Source: Gemmatimonadales bacterium (lineage in GTDB: Bacteria; Gemmatimonadota; Gemmatimonadetes; Gemmatimonadales; GWC2-71-9). From it: a DNA stretch of 14,500 bases. The notes under the pieces were generated by a model, which saw only the letters and a program-made list of their open reading frames with translations, had not been told where the DNA came from and made no database searches. Position numbers and translations under genes: made by a program. Each line of letters opens with the position of its first letter. Position 1 is the first letter of the stretch. The stretch lies in NCBI GenBank assembly GCA_013816685.1, contig JACDDX010000010.1:1-14500 (forward strand). Reading direction: 5' to 3'. This document shows positions 7,215 to 14,178 of this stretch, piece after piece.

Positions 7215-8453
7215 GTGACTCCCGGAAGCGGAACCTTGACGGAAACCCCCACCCGGTCCTTGCGCATCGGGCTGATGCTCCGAGCCGTCGATGACGTCGA
7301 CGGCCAGGGCATTTATATCCGGAAGTTGTGCGACGCGTTGTTCGAGATGGACGCCACGAACCAGTACGTCGCGTTCTACAACGATGCCGGCCAGGCAGGC
7401 CGGTACCGAGACCGCCGGAACGTCCGCGAGGTGGTGGTGGCAGGCCGAAAGAAGTTGCTGTGGGACCAGGTGCAGGTTCCGCTCGCCGCGCGCCGGGAGC
7501 ACCTCGACGTCCTCTTCCATCACAAGTTCAGCATCCCGCTGCTGCCCCCGTGTCCGGTCGTGGTACAACAGCGCGGCACCGAGTACTGGAGTCACCCGGA
7601 CTTCTACGTGGGAGCAGCCGGACGGATGGACCTGTTGTACAACCGCGCGATGATTCCGCTCTACTGCAGGCGTGCCACCCGGGTTCTCACCAACTCCGAC
7701 ACCCTCGGTGACGAACTGGTTCGACATGCCGGGGTACCCCGCTCCAAGCTGCGGACCGTGTACGCCGCCGCCGACGAGAGCTTCCGACCGATCACCGATG
7801 CAGCGACCCTGACGCAGGTGCAGAAGCGCTATGCCCTGCCAGCAACCCCGTTCCTGCTGATGGTCGTCAAAGGCCATCAGGTACTGGGGCAGGCCTCGGG
7901 GAAGGCGCTCACCCCGCGGAAGAACGTTGAGGTCGTCCTGGAGGCATACGGACGCATGCGCCGAGATGCCGGCGGGCCGGGCACAGCGGCTCCGCCGCTG
8001 GTGATCCTGGGGTTGGGGATCGCCGAGCGGCTGAGCCCTGCGGTCATCGCCGAGCAGGTCGATCCGGCGACGGTGTTCATTCCCGGGTTCGTGGAGTTCG
8101 GCGACATGCCGGCCATCTACACGATGGCGCGAGCGCTGGTCTTTCCCTCCCGCTACGAGAGCTTTGGCCTGCCCATCGTCGAAGCCATGGCGTGCGGCTG
8201 TCCGGTCATCACCTCCACGACCTCCGCCTGTCCCGAGGTCGCCGGCGGGGCGGCCATCCTCGTGGATCCGGACGACGTGGCAGGAATGGCCGCGGCGATG
8301 CAGCGAGTCAGCTTTGACGACGCGCTGGTCGAGGAGTTGCGCGGCCGCGGCATCCGCCGCGCGGCGAGCTTCTCCTGGGCCGATAGCGCGCGGACGCTGC
8401 TCTCCGAGCTGCAGACGGCCGCGCGTGCGGGGACGGGCGCACGCGCGAGGTAG
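7215..8453 (+). CDS. Family 4 glycosyltransferase (canonical E-x7-E)
   Basis: A 412-residue GT-B, retaining GT4 enzyme similar to bacterial mannosyltransferases of the MtfB/WbdA kind. The N-terminal domain has SLRIGLMLRAVDDVDGQGIY, with the glycine-rich loop reduced to G-Q-G, followed by QVPLAA and VVVQQRGTEYW. The C-terminal domain carries PRKNVEVVLEAY and FPSRYESFGLPIVEAMACG with E315 and E323, the canonical E-x7-E nucleotide-sugar contact, followed by PEVAGGAAILVDPDDV. It should add a sugar to the lipid-linked intermediate in the cytoplasm; mannose from GDP-mannose would fit the subfamily but is only a guess. The GTG start is chosen on the strong ribosome-binding site; a TTG at 7236 is a weaker alternative. 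It is the last plus-strand gene before the strand switch and converges on the CapK-like gene, whose stop lies 32 bases away. Confidence 0.9.
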   Translation: MTPGSGTLTETPTRSLRIGLMLRAVDDVDGQGIYIRKLCDALFEMDATNQYVAFYNDAGQAGRYRDRRNVREVVVAGRKKLLWDQVQVPLAARREHLDVLFHHKFSIPLLPPCPVVVQQRGTEYWSHPDFYVGAAGRMDLLYNRAMIPLYCRRATRVLTNSDTLGDELVRHAGVPRSKLRTVYAAADESFRPITDAATLTQVQKRYALPATPFLLMVVKGHQVLGQASGKALTPRKNVEVVLEAYGRMRRDAGGPGTAAPPLVILGLGIAERLSPAVIAEQVDPATVFIPGFVEFGDMPAIYTMARALVFPSRYESFGLPIVEAMACGCPVITSTTSACPEVAGGAAILVDPDDVAGMAAAMQRVSFDDALVEELRGRGIRRAASFSWADSARTLLSELQTAARAGTGARAR

Positions 8454-8485
8454 AGGATGGCAGTGCGGGCGGATTCGCCGCTGAA

Positions 8486-9856
8486 CTACAGCGGTTGCTC
8501 AACGCTCGGCGATTGGGGCGCCGCGCCGGCCGCGCGGCGGTAGTAGCGGAGCTTGCCGGAAGGCTCGCGGGGAATCTCGGGCACGACAGTTACCGTGACC
8601 TGGCATTCTTTCCCATAGATCTTCTTGACGCCATCGATCAGGAGTCCACCTATGCTGTCGCTGTAGTCTGGACCGGGCTGCACCAGCACGGTCCAGGTTC
8701 GGCTGTCATGTTGCTCAAAGACCACTCGCGTGAGTGCGGCTGGCGAGGATGTCGCCGTAATCTGCTTGAGGATGTCGCCGAGCAGGGCGCCGTGCACAGG
8801 AACGCCGGCGGCCGTGAGCAGCAGGTCGCCCGTCCGCCCTTCGATGCCGGCGATGACCGGGTGGGGCCGGCCGCAGGAGCACGGGTCGGCAGAGAGGCGG
8901 CCCCGGTCACCCACTCGATAGCGAACGAGCGGCATGACCCGATTCGTCGTACAGGTCAGAACGATGTCGCCGATCTCGCCGAGTCCCACCGGCTGGCCAT
9001 CGCGCAGGATCTCCACCTCGACGTGCTCGGCGAACACGTGCAGCGATCCGGCCGGGCACTCGTACCCGACGGTACCGGTTTCATTGCAGCCATAGGTCTC
9101 GATCACGCGCGCGCCCAGACCCTGCTCGATCTCCTGCCGTTGAAACGGATGGAGTACTTCGCCCAGGACCTTCACGAAGGGCACCAGCGGGCGCGGCGCG
9201 TCGGGCGCGGCCACCCGCGCGTACCGCGCCAACTCAGTCACCGCAGTGACGTACCCTGAGACGTAGGCCGGCCGCGCGGCCTGCATATAGCGCACGGCCG
9301 CATCCAGTCTCGGGGGCGACAGGTCGTCAGTGAGCAGAGGATGCAAGTTTCTGATCCACTCTGCCACCCGCCCTTCGCGCTTGTGAATCAGCCGCAGGCA
9401 GCGAGCGCCCACATGGATGCCGTGCCAGAGGAGACCCCTGTAGTCGGTGGCCCATGCCCATGACGCAGCGTCCGCGTCCATCGCAACGCCGAGCGGCGTC
9501 CCGCTGGAGCCTGAGGTGCGACGGAAATAGTGGCCTCGAGGGGTGGGCTGCGCGATCAGCTCCGCGGTGTGCGCCTGAATGGTCTCCCGCTCGAGCACCG
9601 GCCACGATTGCAGGTCGCGGACATCCGCACGCTGGAATGCCTCGCGCCACTGGCCCGAGCCATACAGCGGAACGCGGCTGCTCGCGTACTCCAGCGTCCG
9701 TACCATCCGCTCGGCGCAGAGGCGCTGGAACGCTTCAGGCGCCAGGCGCTCCCAAGCCTGGAGTTGGCGAAGGTACCGACCGATTGGCCGGCCACGCATG
9801 CGCTGCGCACCAAGAAAGAGCAGCCGGTGGAGTCGCTCGGGCGCCGTCTCGGACAT
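8486..9856 (-). CDS. CapK / phenylacetate-CoA ligase-like adenylating enzyme
   Basis: A 456-residue member of the adenylate-forming superfamily, in the CapK/PaaK-like branch often found in capsule and exopolysaccharide loci. Motifs from the chosen start are TSGSSGTP (114-121, the phosphate-binding loop), YGCNETG (255-261, with the metal-linked glutamate E259), RYRVGDRG with the ribose-contacting D317, CSCGRPHPVI, and a C-terminal PSGKLRYYRR with the candidate catalytic lysine K435. It should activate a carboxylate as an acyl-adenylate. Whether it then makes a CoA thioester or transfers the acyl or aminoacyl group to a sugar is not known for this branch. I start at the ATG at 9856 because MSETAPERLHRLLFLGAQRM begins the family-like region; the frame stays open to an ATG at 10003, but those 49 extra codons have lower third-position GC and no family resemblance. 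Neither start has a strong ribosome-binding site. Confidence 0.82.
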   Translation of the reverse strand: MSETAPERLHRLLFLGAQRMRGRPIGRYLRQLQAWERLAPEAFQRLCAERMVRTLEYASSRVPLYGSGQWREAFQRADVRDLQSWPVLERETIQAHTAELIAQPTPRGHYFRRTSGSSGTPLGVAMDADAASWAWATDYRGLLWHGIHVGARCLRLIHKREGRVAEWIRNLHPLLTDDLSPPRLDAAVRYMQAARPAYVSGYVTAVTELARYARVAAPDAPRPLVPFVKVLGEVLHPFQRQEIEQGLGARVIETYGCNETGTVGYECPAGSLHVFAEHVEVEILRDGQPVGLGEIGDIVLTCTTNRVMPLVRYRVGDRGRLSADPCSCGRPHPVIAGIEGRTGDLLLTAAGVPVHGALLGDILKQITATSSPAALTRVVFEQHDSRTWTVLVQPGPDYSDSIGGLLIDGVKKIYGKECQVTVTVVPEIPREPSGKLRYYRRAAGAAPQSPSVEQPL

Positions 9857-10222
9857 CACGGAACCCACCGGAAGGAATGAAATGCTGGGCTCATGGACCC
9901 TCAGCTCGAGGACGGTGCTGAAGAGCTCGCGCACTACGTGGGGCCGCGGCTCACCGGGTTGCAATGTCGCTCGCGCCCGAATAGCATCGTCCAATCTAGC
10001 CATCCCCCGCGCTTCGGGTAGTGAAGTTCAAGTCGAGCATGCGCGCATTACAGGACGAGAAGTGGGAGCACCAGCGCGATCTGGAACAGGTTTTGAGTAG
10101 TCCCGGATCGTGGCGCCGCAGGTCGTGCACGCCGCCGCTGCAAAGCAGCCGCGCCGTGTGGCGCGGGTGGTCCCGCCTGTCTCGTTGCCGTTCGGAAGGA
10201 CTCGGGTTGCTCGAATGCGACA

Positions 10223-10241
10223 GATCGCTCCAGGAGCGATC
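10223..10241. promoter_or_regulatory. Perfect 8-bp inverted repeat upstream of the second flippase
   Basis: GATCGCTC (10223-10230) and GAGCGATC (10234-10241) are exact inverted copies separated by CAG. The repeat ends 5 bases before the Shine-Dalgarno sequence. It could be an operator for a dimeric regulator or a 5'-leader hairpin that limits access to the ribosome-binding site. If translation really starts at the ATG at 10215 the repeat would be coding. Confidence 0.4.
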
Positions 10242-10246
10242 ACGTC

Positions 10247-10252
10247 GGGGGA
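10247..10252 (+). promoter_or_regulatory. Shine-Dalgarno site deciding the GTG start at 10260
   Basis: GGGGGA lies 7 bases upstream of the GTG at 10260. In-frame ATGs at 10110 and 10215 have poorer spacing, and the extra residues they would add are not family-like. Confidence 0.5.
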
Positions 10253-10259
10253 AAATGGC

Positions 10260-11801
10260 GTGACGGAAAGCCACACGAAATCCTCGCTGATCCACTCCAC
10301 CTTCAGCGGGCTGAGCTCCCAGTACGCGGCCGCGATCATCAACGGCGTGGGCCAGCTCGTCGTGACGGGCGTCCTGGCGCGTCTGCTAACCCCGAAGGAC
10401 TATGGGCTGGTCGGGTTGGCCCTGGTGTACACCGGGCTCGCCAGCCTGCTCTCGCAGTTCGGCCTCGGGGTCGCGATCGTACGACGGCCCGAGCTCACTC
10501 CCCGGTACGTGCGCGCGGGGTTCACAGTCTCCGTCGGGCTGGGACTTCTCTGGACGGTTGTCGTCTACCTGACGGCCCCGCTGGTCGCGGCGTGGTTCGA
10601 GAATGTGGAACTCGTTCCGTACATCCGCGCGTTGAGTCTGCTGTTCGTCCTCACAAGCCCTGGCTTCATCGCCGACGCGCTGTCACAGCGACACCTCGCC
10701 TGGCGACGGCTCATGTGGGTGGACGTCGGAGCGTTCGTGGGGGGGAATGCAATCCCCGCAATCGTCCTGGCACTGCTGGGGTACGGCGCGTGGGCGCTGG
10801 TCTGGAGCCAACTGGGTCAGGCGCTGGTGCGCTCGGTGCTGCTGCTGCGCGCGCAGCCCCACCCCAAGGCCTTCCGCCTAGGCCCGGAGATCCGTGACCT
10901 GCTGCGTTTCGGGTCGGGGCTCACGCTCGCGCGGATCTTCAACTACCTCGCCTTCCAGGGCGACAATCTCGTGGTAGGACGGGTGCTCGGAGTCGTGCCG
11001 CTCGGCTTCTACAGCCGGGCCTTCAAGCTGATGATGTTTCCGGTGACGTATTTCGCCGTGATCGTAACCAAAGTGCTCTTCCCCGTGATGGCTCGGCTGC
11101 AGGGAACCCCGGACAAGCTCCGCCAAGCCTACTATACGGGCTCGGCGGTGATCGCACTGGTGAGCGCGCCACTCGGAGCCCTCATGGTGATCGTCGCGCC
11201 CGAGATCGTGCAGATTCTCCTCGGGCCGAAGTGGACACCAGCGGTGATTCCGTTCCAGATCCTCACCTGCGGCATCATGATGCGGAACGCGTACTTGATG
11301 GCGTACTGCCTCGACGGGGCGCTCGGCGAGATGCGAAAACGGACCATTCGCGACGGCATCTATGCGGCCGGCGTCGTCCTGGGCAGCCTCGTTGGAACCC
11401 GGTTCGGCCTGACCGGGGTCGCGACCGGTGTCCTTCTCGCCATCGTCGCGAACTATGTGGTGGCCGCGGGAATGAGCCTGCGGATGATACAGGGTTCGTG
11501 GTCGAGCTATCTGCGCTCGCAGACCGGCGGGATTGTGCTGGGACTTCTGGCCGCGACGGTCGCCATCGCGACCCGGCTCGGCCTCCGCGCGATGGAGGTC
11601 GGCGCGGTTGGGGTGCTGCTGACCACCACGTTGGTGACCGCGGGCATGGTGGGGCTGGTGATCATGCTCCAGCCTGACGTCGTCGGTGAGTACGGACGGC
11701 ACGCGCTCCGACTCGCCGCCACGGCGCTCTCGGCCAAGCTGCAGCCGCGGGGAGCCGGCCGGCTCCAGCTGCTCTCGCGCGGCCTCGCGCGCTGGCATTA
11801 A
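10260..11801 (+). CDS. Second polysaccharide flippase, MOP superfamily (WzxC-like)
   Basis: A 513-residue membrane protein with 12 to 14 hydrophobic segments. The N-terminal part has SSQYAAAIINGVGQLVVTGV, then LARLLTPKDYGLVGLALVYTG, FGLGVAIVRRPELT and FQGDNLVVGRVLGVVPLGFY. These patterns are typical of the lipopolysaccharide/exopolysaccharide translocases (WzxC, MATE_like_10 group), whose helix 1 reads like LL-P-x-DYG. It should flip a lipid-linked glycan across the inner membrane. Unlike the first flippase it stands alone on its strand, divergent from the CapK-like gene and convergent with the PAP2 gene, so its cargo may be a different or modified glycan. The C-terminus (about residues 480-513) is basic and cytoplasmic in character. 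The start is uncertain between GTG 10260 (strong ribosome-binding site, chosen) and ATG 10215. Confidence 0.88.
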   Translation: MTESHTKSSLIHSTFSGLSSQYAAAIINGVGQLVVTGVLARLLTPKDYGLVGLALVYTGLASLLSQFGLGVAIVRRPELTPRYVRAGFTVSVGLGLLWTVVVYLTAPLVAAWFENVELVPYIRALSLLFVLTSPGFIADALSQRHLAWRRLMWVDVGAFVGGNAIPAIVLALLGYGAWALVWSQLGQALVRSVLLLRAQPHPKAFRLGPEIRDLLRFGSGLTLARIFNYLAFQGDNLVVGRVLGVVPLGFYSRAFKLMMFPVTYFAVIVTKVLFPVMARLQGTPDKLRQAYYTGSAVIALVSAPLGALMVIVAPEIVQILLGPKWTPAVIPFQILTCGIMMRNAYLMAYCLDGALGEMRKRTIRDGIYAAGVVLGSLVGTRFGLTGVATGVLLAIVANYVVAAGMSLRMIQGSWSSYLRSQTGGIVLGLLAATVAIATRLGLRAMEVGAVGVLLTTTLVTAGMVGLVIMLQPDVVGEYGRHALRLAATALSAKLQPRGAGRLQLLSRGLARWH

Positions 11802-11829
11802 CGTCTCGGCCTGTCGGCCGCTCGGGGAT

Positions 11830-11853
11830 GCCGGCGCGCCCCGCGGCGCTGGC
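11830..11853. terminator. Candidate bidirectional terminator hairpin between convergent genes
   Basis: GCCGGCGC (11830-11837) pairs with GCGCTGGC (11846-11853), seven Watson-Crick pairs and one G-T pair around an 8-base loop. A second, smaller stem, CGGCC/GGCCG, lies at 11807-11811/11816-11820. Both sit in the 54-base gap between the flippase stop and the PAP2 stop, where a shared terminator is expected. No T-run accompanies either on the plus strand. Confidence 0.35.
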
Positions 11854-11855
11854 TG

Positions 11856-12950
11856 CTAGGCGTAGCGGCGCACCAACCAGCCGCTGAACCACCAGACCGC
11901 CAGCACGCCGACGATGGCGACGTAGCCGTCAATGGCGTAGTGCCAGTTCAGATGCACCGACCCGAGCAGGATCAGACACACATAGAGCCACCCGGCGACC
12001 CCGAACCAGCGGTTGCGCTCCCGGCAGGCGAGCGCCATGACGGTAGTGACCCCGACGTGCATGCTGGGCATCGCCGAGATTGTCGCGAAGGGGACATAGG
12101 TGCCCGATTGAACCCAGTCCCAGATGGAACGCTGCATCGCCGTTGCGTGCAGCCCGGGGATGGCGGCGAGGTAGGCGGCTTGCGCGGCGTACGGACCGGA
12201 CTCCCCGACCAGACGGTCGTAGTAAACCGGCCCACCCGAGCTCAGCAGCATCCCGCCCACGTTGCCGAGGAGCGTGTAGGTGAGTGCCAGCGCGAGCAGC
12301 GCGCGCATCCGACCCGGCGCCGGCGCCCGCAGCGACTGCCACACGACGAAAAGGGCGACGAGGCGTAGCCAGAGGGAGTACAGGTCATCGAGAACCACTG
12401 TCGCGCGAGGGCCGAACCAGCTCCGGGTCACGTCCTGCGGCAGCACGCCGCCATGAAGGGCTCGCTCGACCGCTACCAGCATGGGATCCCAGCGCCAGGG
12501 GGCCAGCACCGGAATACTTGCCTTCCACAGGGCGAAGACGCTGAACAACCCAGCCATCACGAGGACGGTGGACACCACGAGTGCGAATCGAGCGGCGAGC
12601 GCGTCCTGCCGGAGGGCGGCAAGCGCGAGACTCCAGCCTGCCCGGCCCGGTACCGGGCGGCCATCGGCGCCGCGGAGGGCCAAGCGCTGGCGCAGGAGCC
12701 TGATCAGCAGGAGGACAGGGCCGAGTAGCGCTGTGTAACGCAAGGCCTGCCGCATGCGCCGCGGCACGGACATGTCGGTCAGCGGGATCGGGTAATGCAA
12801 CCCGTACCGGACGCAGAGCGCCGCCCCGAACGATAGCGCCCCCAGAACGACGAGCAGTCGCAGCTCGCGCCATACGAATTGGCTGACTGAGGGCACCGTC
12901 ACTGGCATCTGGTCGGACGCCGACTGCTCGACCGCAGCGGACGGCATCAT
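11856..12950 (-). CDS. PAP2-superfamily membrane protein (Aur1/PAP2_3-like)
   Basis: A 364-residue integral membrane protein with about eight hydrophobic segments. The phosphatase core is recognisable: AMPSMHVG carries the P-S-x-x-H motif with H298, and HLNWHYAIDGY carries the H-x-x-x-D motif with H337 and D341. GGPVYYDRL around residue 240 is another hallmark of the PAP2_3 group. The HY-x-ID arrangement resembles Aur1-type inositol-phosphorylceramide synthases, which are phosphotransferases. The first PAP2 motif (K-x6-RP) is not evident. The protein should act on a lipid-linked phosphate at the outer face of the membrane, either as an undecaprenyl-pyrophosphate/lipid phosphatase that recycles carrier or as a transferase that moves a phospho-group to a lipid or glycan. 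The ATG at 12950 overlaps the upstream ATP-grasp stop by 4 bp and has no clear ribosome-binding site, so translation is probably coupled. Confidence 0.83.
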   Translation of the reverse strand: MMPSAAVEQSASDQMPVTVPSVSQFVWRELRLLVVLGALSFGAALCVRYGLHYPIPLTDMSVPRRMRQALRYTALLGPVLLLIRLLRQRLALRGADGRPVPGRAGWSLALAALRQDALAARFALVVSTVLVMAGLFSVFALWKASIPVLAPWRWDPMLVAVERALHGGVLPQDVTRSWFGPRATVVLDDLYSLWLRLVALFVVWQSLRAPAPGRMRALLALALTYTLLGNVGGMLLSSGGPVYYDRLVGESGPYAAQAAYLAAIPGLHATAMQRSIWDWVQSGTYVPFATISAMPSMHVGVTTVMALACRERNRWFGVAGWLYVCLILLGSVHLNWHYAIDGYVAIVGVLAVWWFSGWLVRRYA

Positions 12951-14173
12951 ACTGCGCCATAGTGCTCGAAGAAGCGGCGCACCCGGTCGTCTGCAAGCAG
13001 GCCCCCATGGACCTGGAGCAAGTTGACGTCGCTGTGCCCGTTGGCTTCGAGGATCACCGGCTCATTCTCCGCGCTGACCAGCACGTCCCATCCCACCATC
13101 CGGTTAAACGGCAGGCTCGCCCCCGCCCGAAGCACGACTTCCGTGATCCGGTTCCAGCAGGGAAGCACGGCCCCGGCGATGAGGGCGCCGGTATCGGGAT
13201 GACGCTCGACCGGTGCGGATCGCGGGTCCCCGACTGTGATGGTCCTCTTGGCACCCTTCAGCGGGTGCGTGCGGCCGGGGCCCAGGCGACCGGTGGCCAA
13301 GTCAATCGGTGCGGAGAGACCGCCGCCGGACCAGTTGTCGGTGGGCACCGTGTCCGCACTCCCGACTCGCTGCACCGCTCGGGCGATGAACGGGGATGGG
13401 TCTCCCGGAGTCCAGAGGGTGAGCAACCGGAGCGTGTTCGCGCTCCCTGGAAAGAGCTCGCGCCAGAACTGCCCCTGCGGGAGTCGCCGCTCGATCAGGG
13501 TGGCGCCGGCTTGACCGCCGTTCCGTGCGGGCTCGAGCGATGCGAGGAACGCCCGTAGATCAATCGGAGCCACTTCCCGGCCCCGATGGCGGCGGAAGGC
13601 GCCCTCGACGTATTCAAGCAGAAAGAGTCCGCGACCCTGACTGCCGTCTTCTGGCTTGACGACCCACGCGGCACCCTCGCCTTCCCCCCGGAGATGTTCC
13701 TCGATCTCTTCGTCCGAGACGTAGCGCCCTCCGCGCTCGAACGGCTCGGCGAGGATGCGTCCCTCGTAGATGAAGGCCGCCGTATGGGGTTGCGGCAGCC
13801 CTTGCGCCAGCAGGAACGCGCGGAGCCCCAGCTTGTGATTGAAGAGCCCGTCCCACTCGTTGATCCAGCCGCCCAGGTGGATCTGCTGGAAGTCACTGAG
13901 ATACTCCCCCGGATCATTGCGCGGAAAGTCGTAGACCGCCGCAGATTCAGCGAAGAACCCCTGGCGCCACAGTGCCAGCCGGAACGGAGGCTGAGGACCC
14001 GAGCGCGATTGGAACTCGTGCTTGAGCCACCGGTAGCCCGACCACATGGCCTGATAGGCCCGGATGCCGAGCAGCTTGCGGGTGGCAGAGGGCAGGTCGG
14101 CGACGTGACCGTCTCGCTGGAAGTACTCCAGGTACGGCGATCGTTGGCGGGTTGGATCGGACGGTGGTGGCAC
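12947..14173 (-). CDS. Sugar-transfer-associated ATP-grasp protein
   Basis: A 408-residue protein of the sugar-transfer-associated ATP-grasp family, which is found in glycan and capsule loci and is predicted to form amide or ester bonds through an acyl-phosphate. Visible ATP-grasp features are WVVKPEDGSQGRG, with K173 and the glycine-rich loop (177-182), and PVILEANG, with the metal-binding E376 and N378, followed by DVNLLQVHGGLL. The middle part GGWINEWDGLFNHKLGLRAF and the N-terminal YQAMWSGYRWLKHEF also fit the family. I start at the GTG at 14173, which has AGG 8 bases upstream and lies 5 bases after the stop of the preceding ATP-grasp gene; the frame is open to 14350, but that part overlaps the preceding gene. 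Substrates are unknown. The family is usually seen near glycosyltransferases, which supports a role in attaching an amino-acid-like group to a glycan (inference). Confidence 0.8.
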   Translation of the reverse strand: MPPPSDPTRQRSPYLEYFQRDGHVADLPSATRKLLGIRAYQAMWSGYRWLKHEFQSRSGPQPPFRLALWRQGFFAESAAVYDFPRNDPGEYLSDFQQIHLGGWINEWDGLFNHKLGLRAFLLAQGLPQPHTAAFIYEGRILAEPFERGGRYVSDEEIEEHLRGEGEGAAWVVKPEDGSQGRGLFLLEYVEGAFRRHRGREVAPIDLRAFLASLEPARNGGQAGATLIERRLPQGQFWRELFPGSANTLRLLTLWTPGDPSPFIARAVQRVGSADTVPTDNWSGGGLSAPIDLATGRLGPGRTHPLKGAKRTITVGDPRSAPVERHPDTGALIAGAVLPCWNRITEVVLRAGASLPFNRMVGWDVLVSAENEPVILEANGHSDVNLLQVHGGLLADDRVRRFFEHYGAV

Positions 14174-14178
14174 TGGGC

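Larger units (their letters stand above)
9857..10259. other. Divergent intergenic region between the CapK-like and second flippase genes
   Basis: About 400 bases separate the two divergent genes if the preferred starts are right. The left 147 bases are an open in-frame extension of the CapK-like gene and might be coding. The rest should hold the promoters for both directions, but I find no pair of -10/-35 boxes I would defend. The right end holds a perfect 8-bp inverted repeat and a strong ribosome-binding site (separate entries). A plus-strand frame from 10021 to 10263 is open but becomes arginine/serine-rich and looks non-coding. Confidence 0.5.

Noticed and set aside
8468..8506. Short inverted repeats between the convergent GT4 and CapK-like genes as a terminator
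   Set aside because: Stems are only 4-6 bp, one with a bulge, there is no T-run, and one lies inside coding sequence.
10021..10263. Small plus-strand frame (80 codons) whose stop overlaps the second flippase start
   Set aside because: The first 25 residues look plausible, but the rest is arginine/serine-rich, it begins with GTG lacking a ribosome-binding site, and it resembles no known protein.
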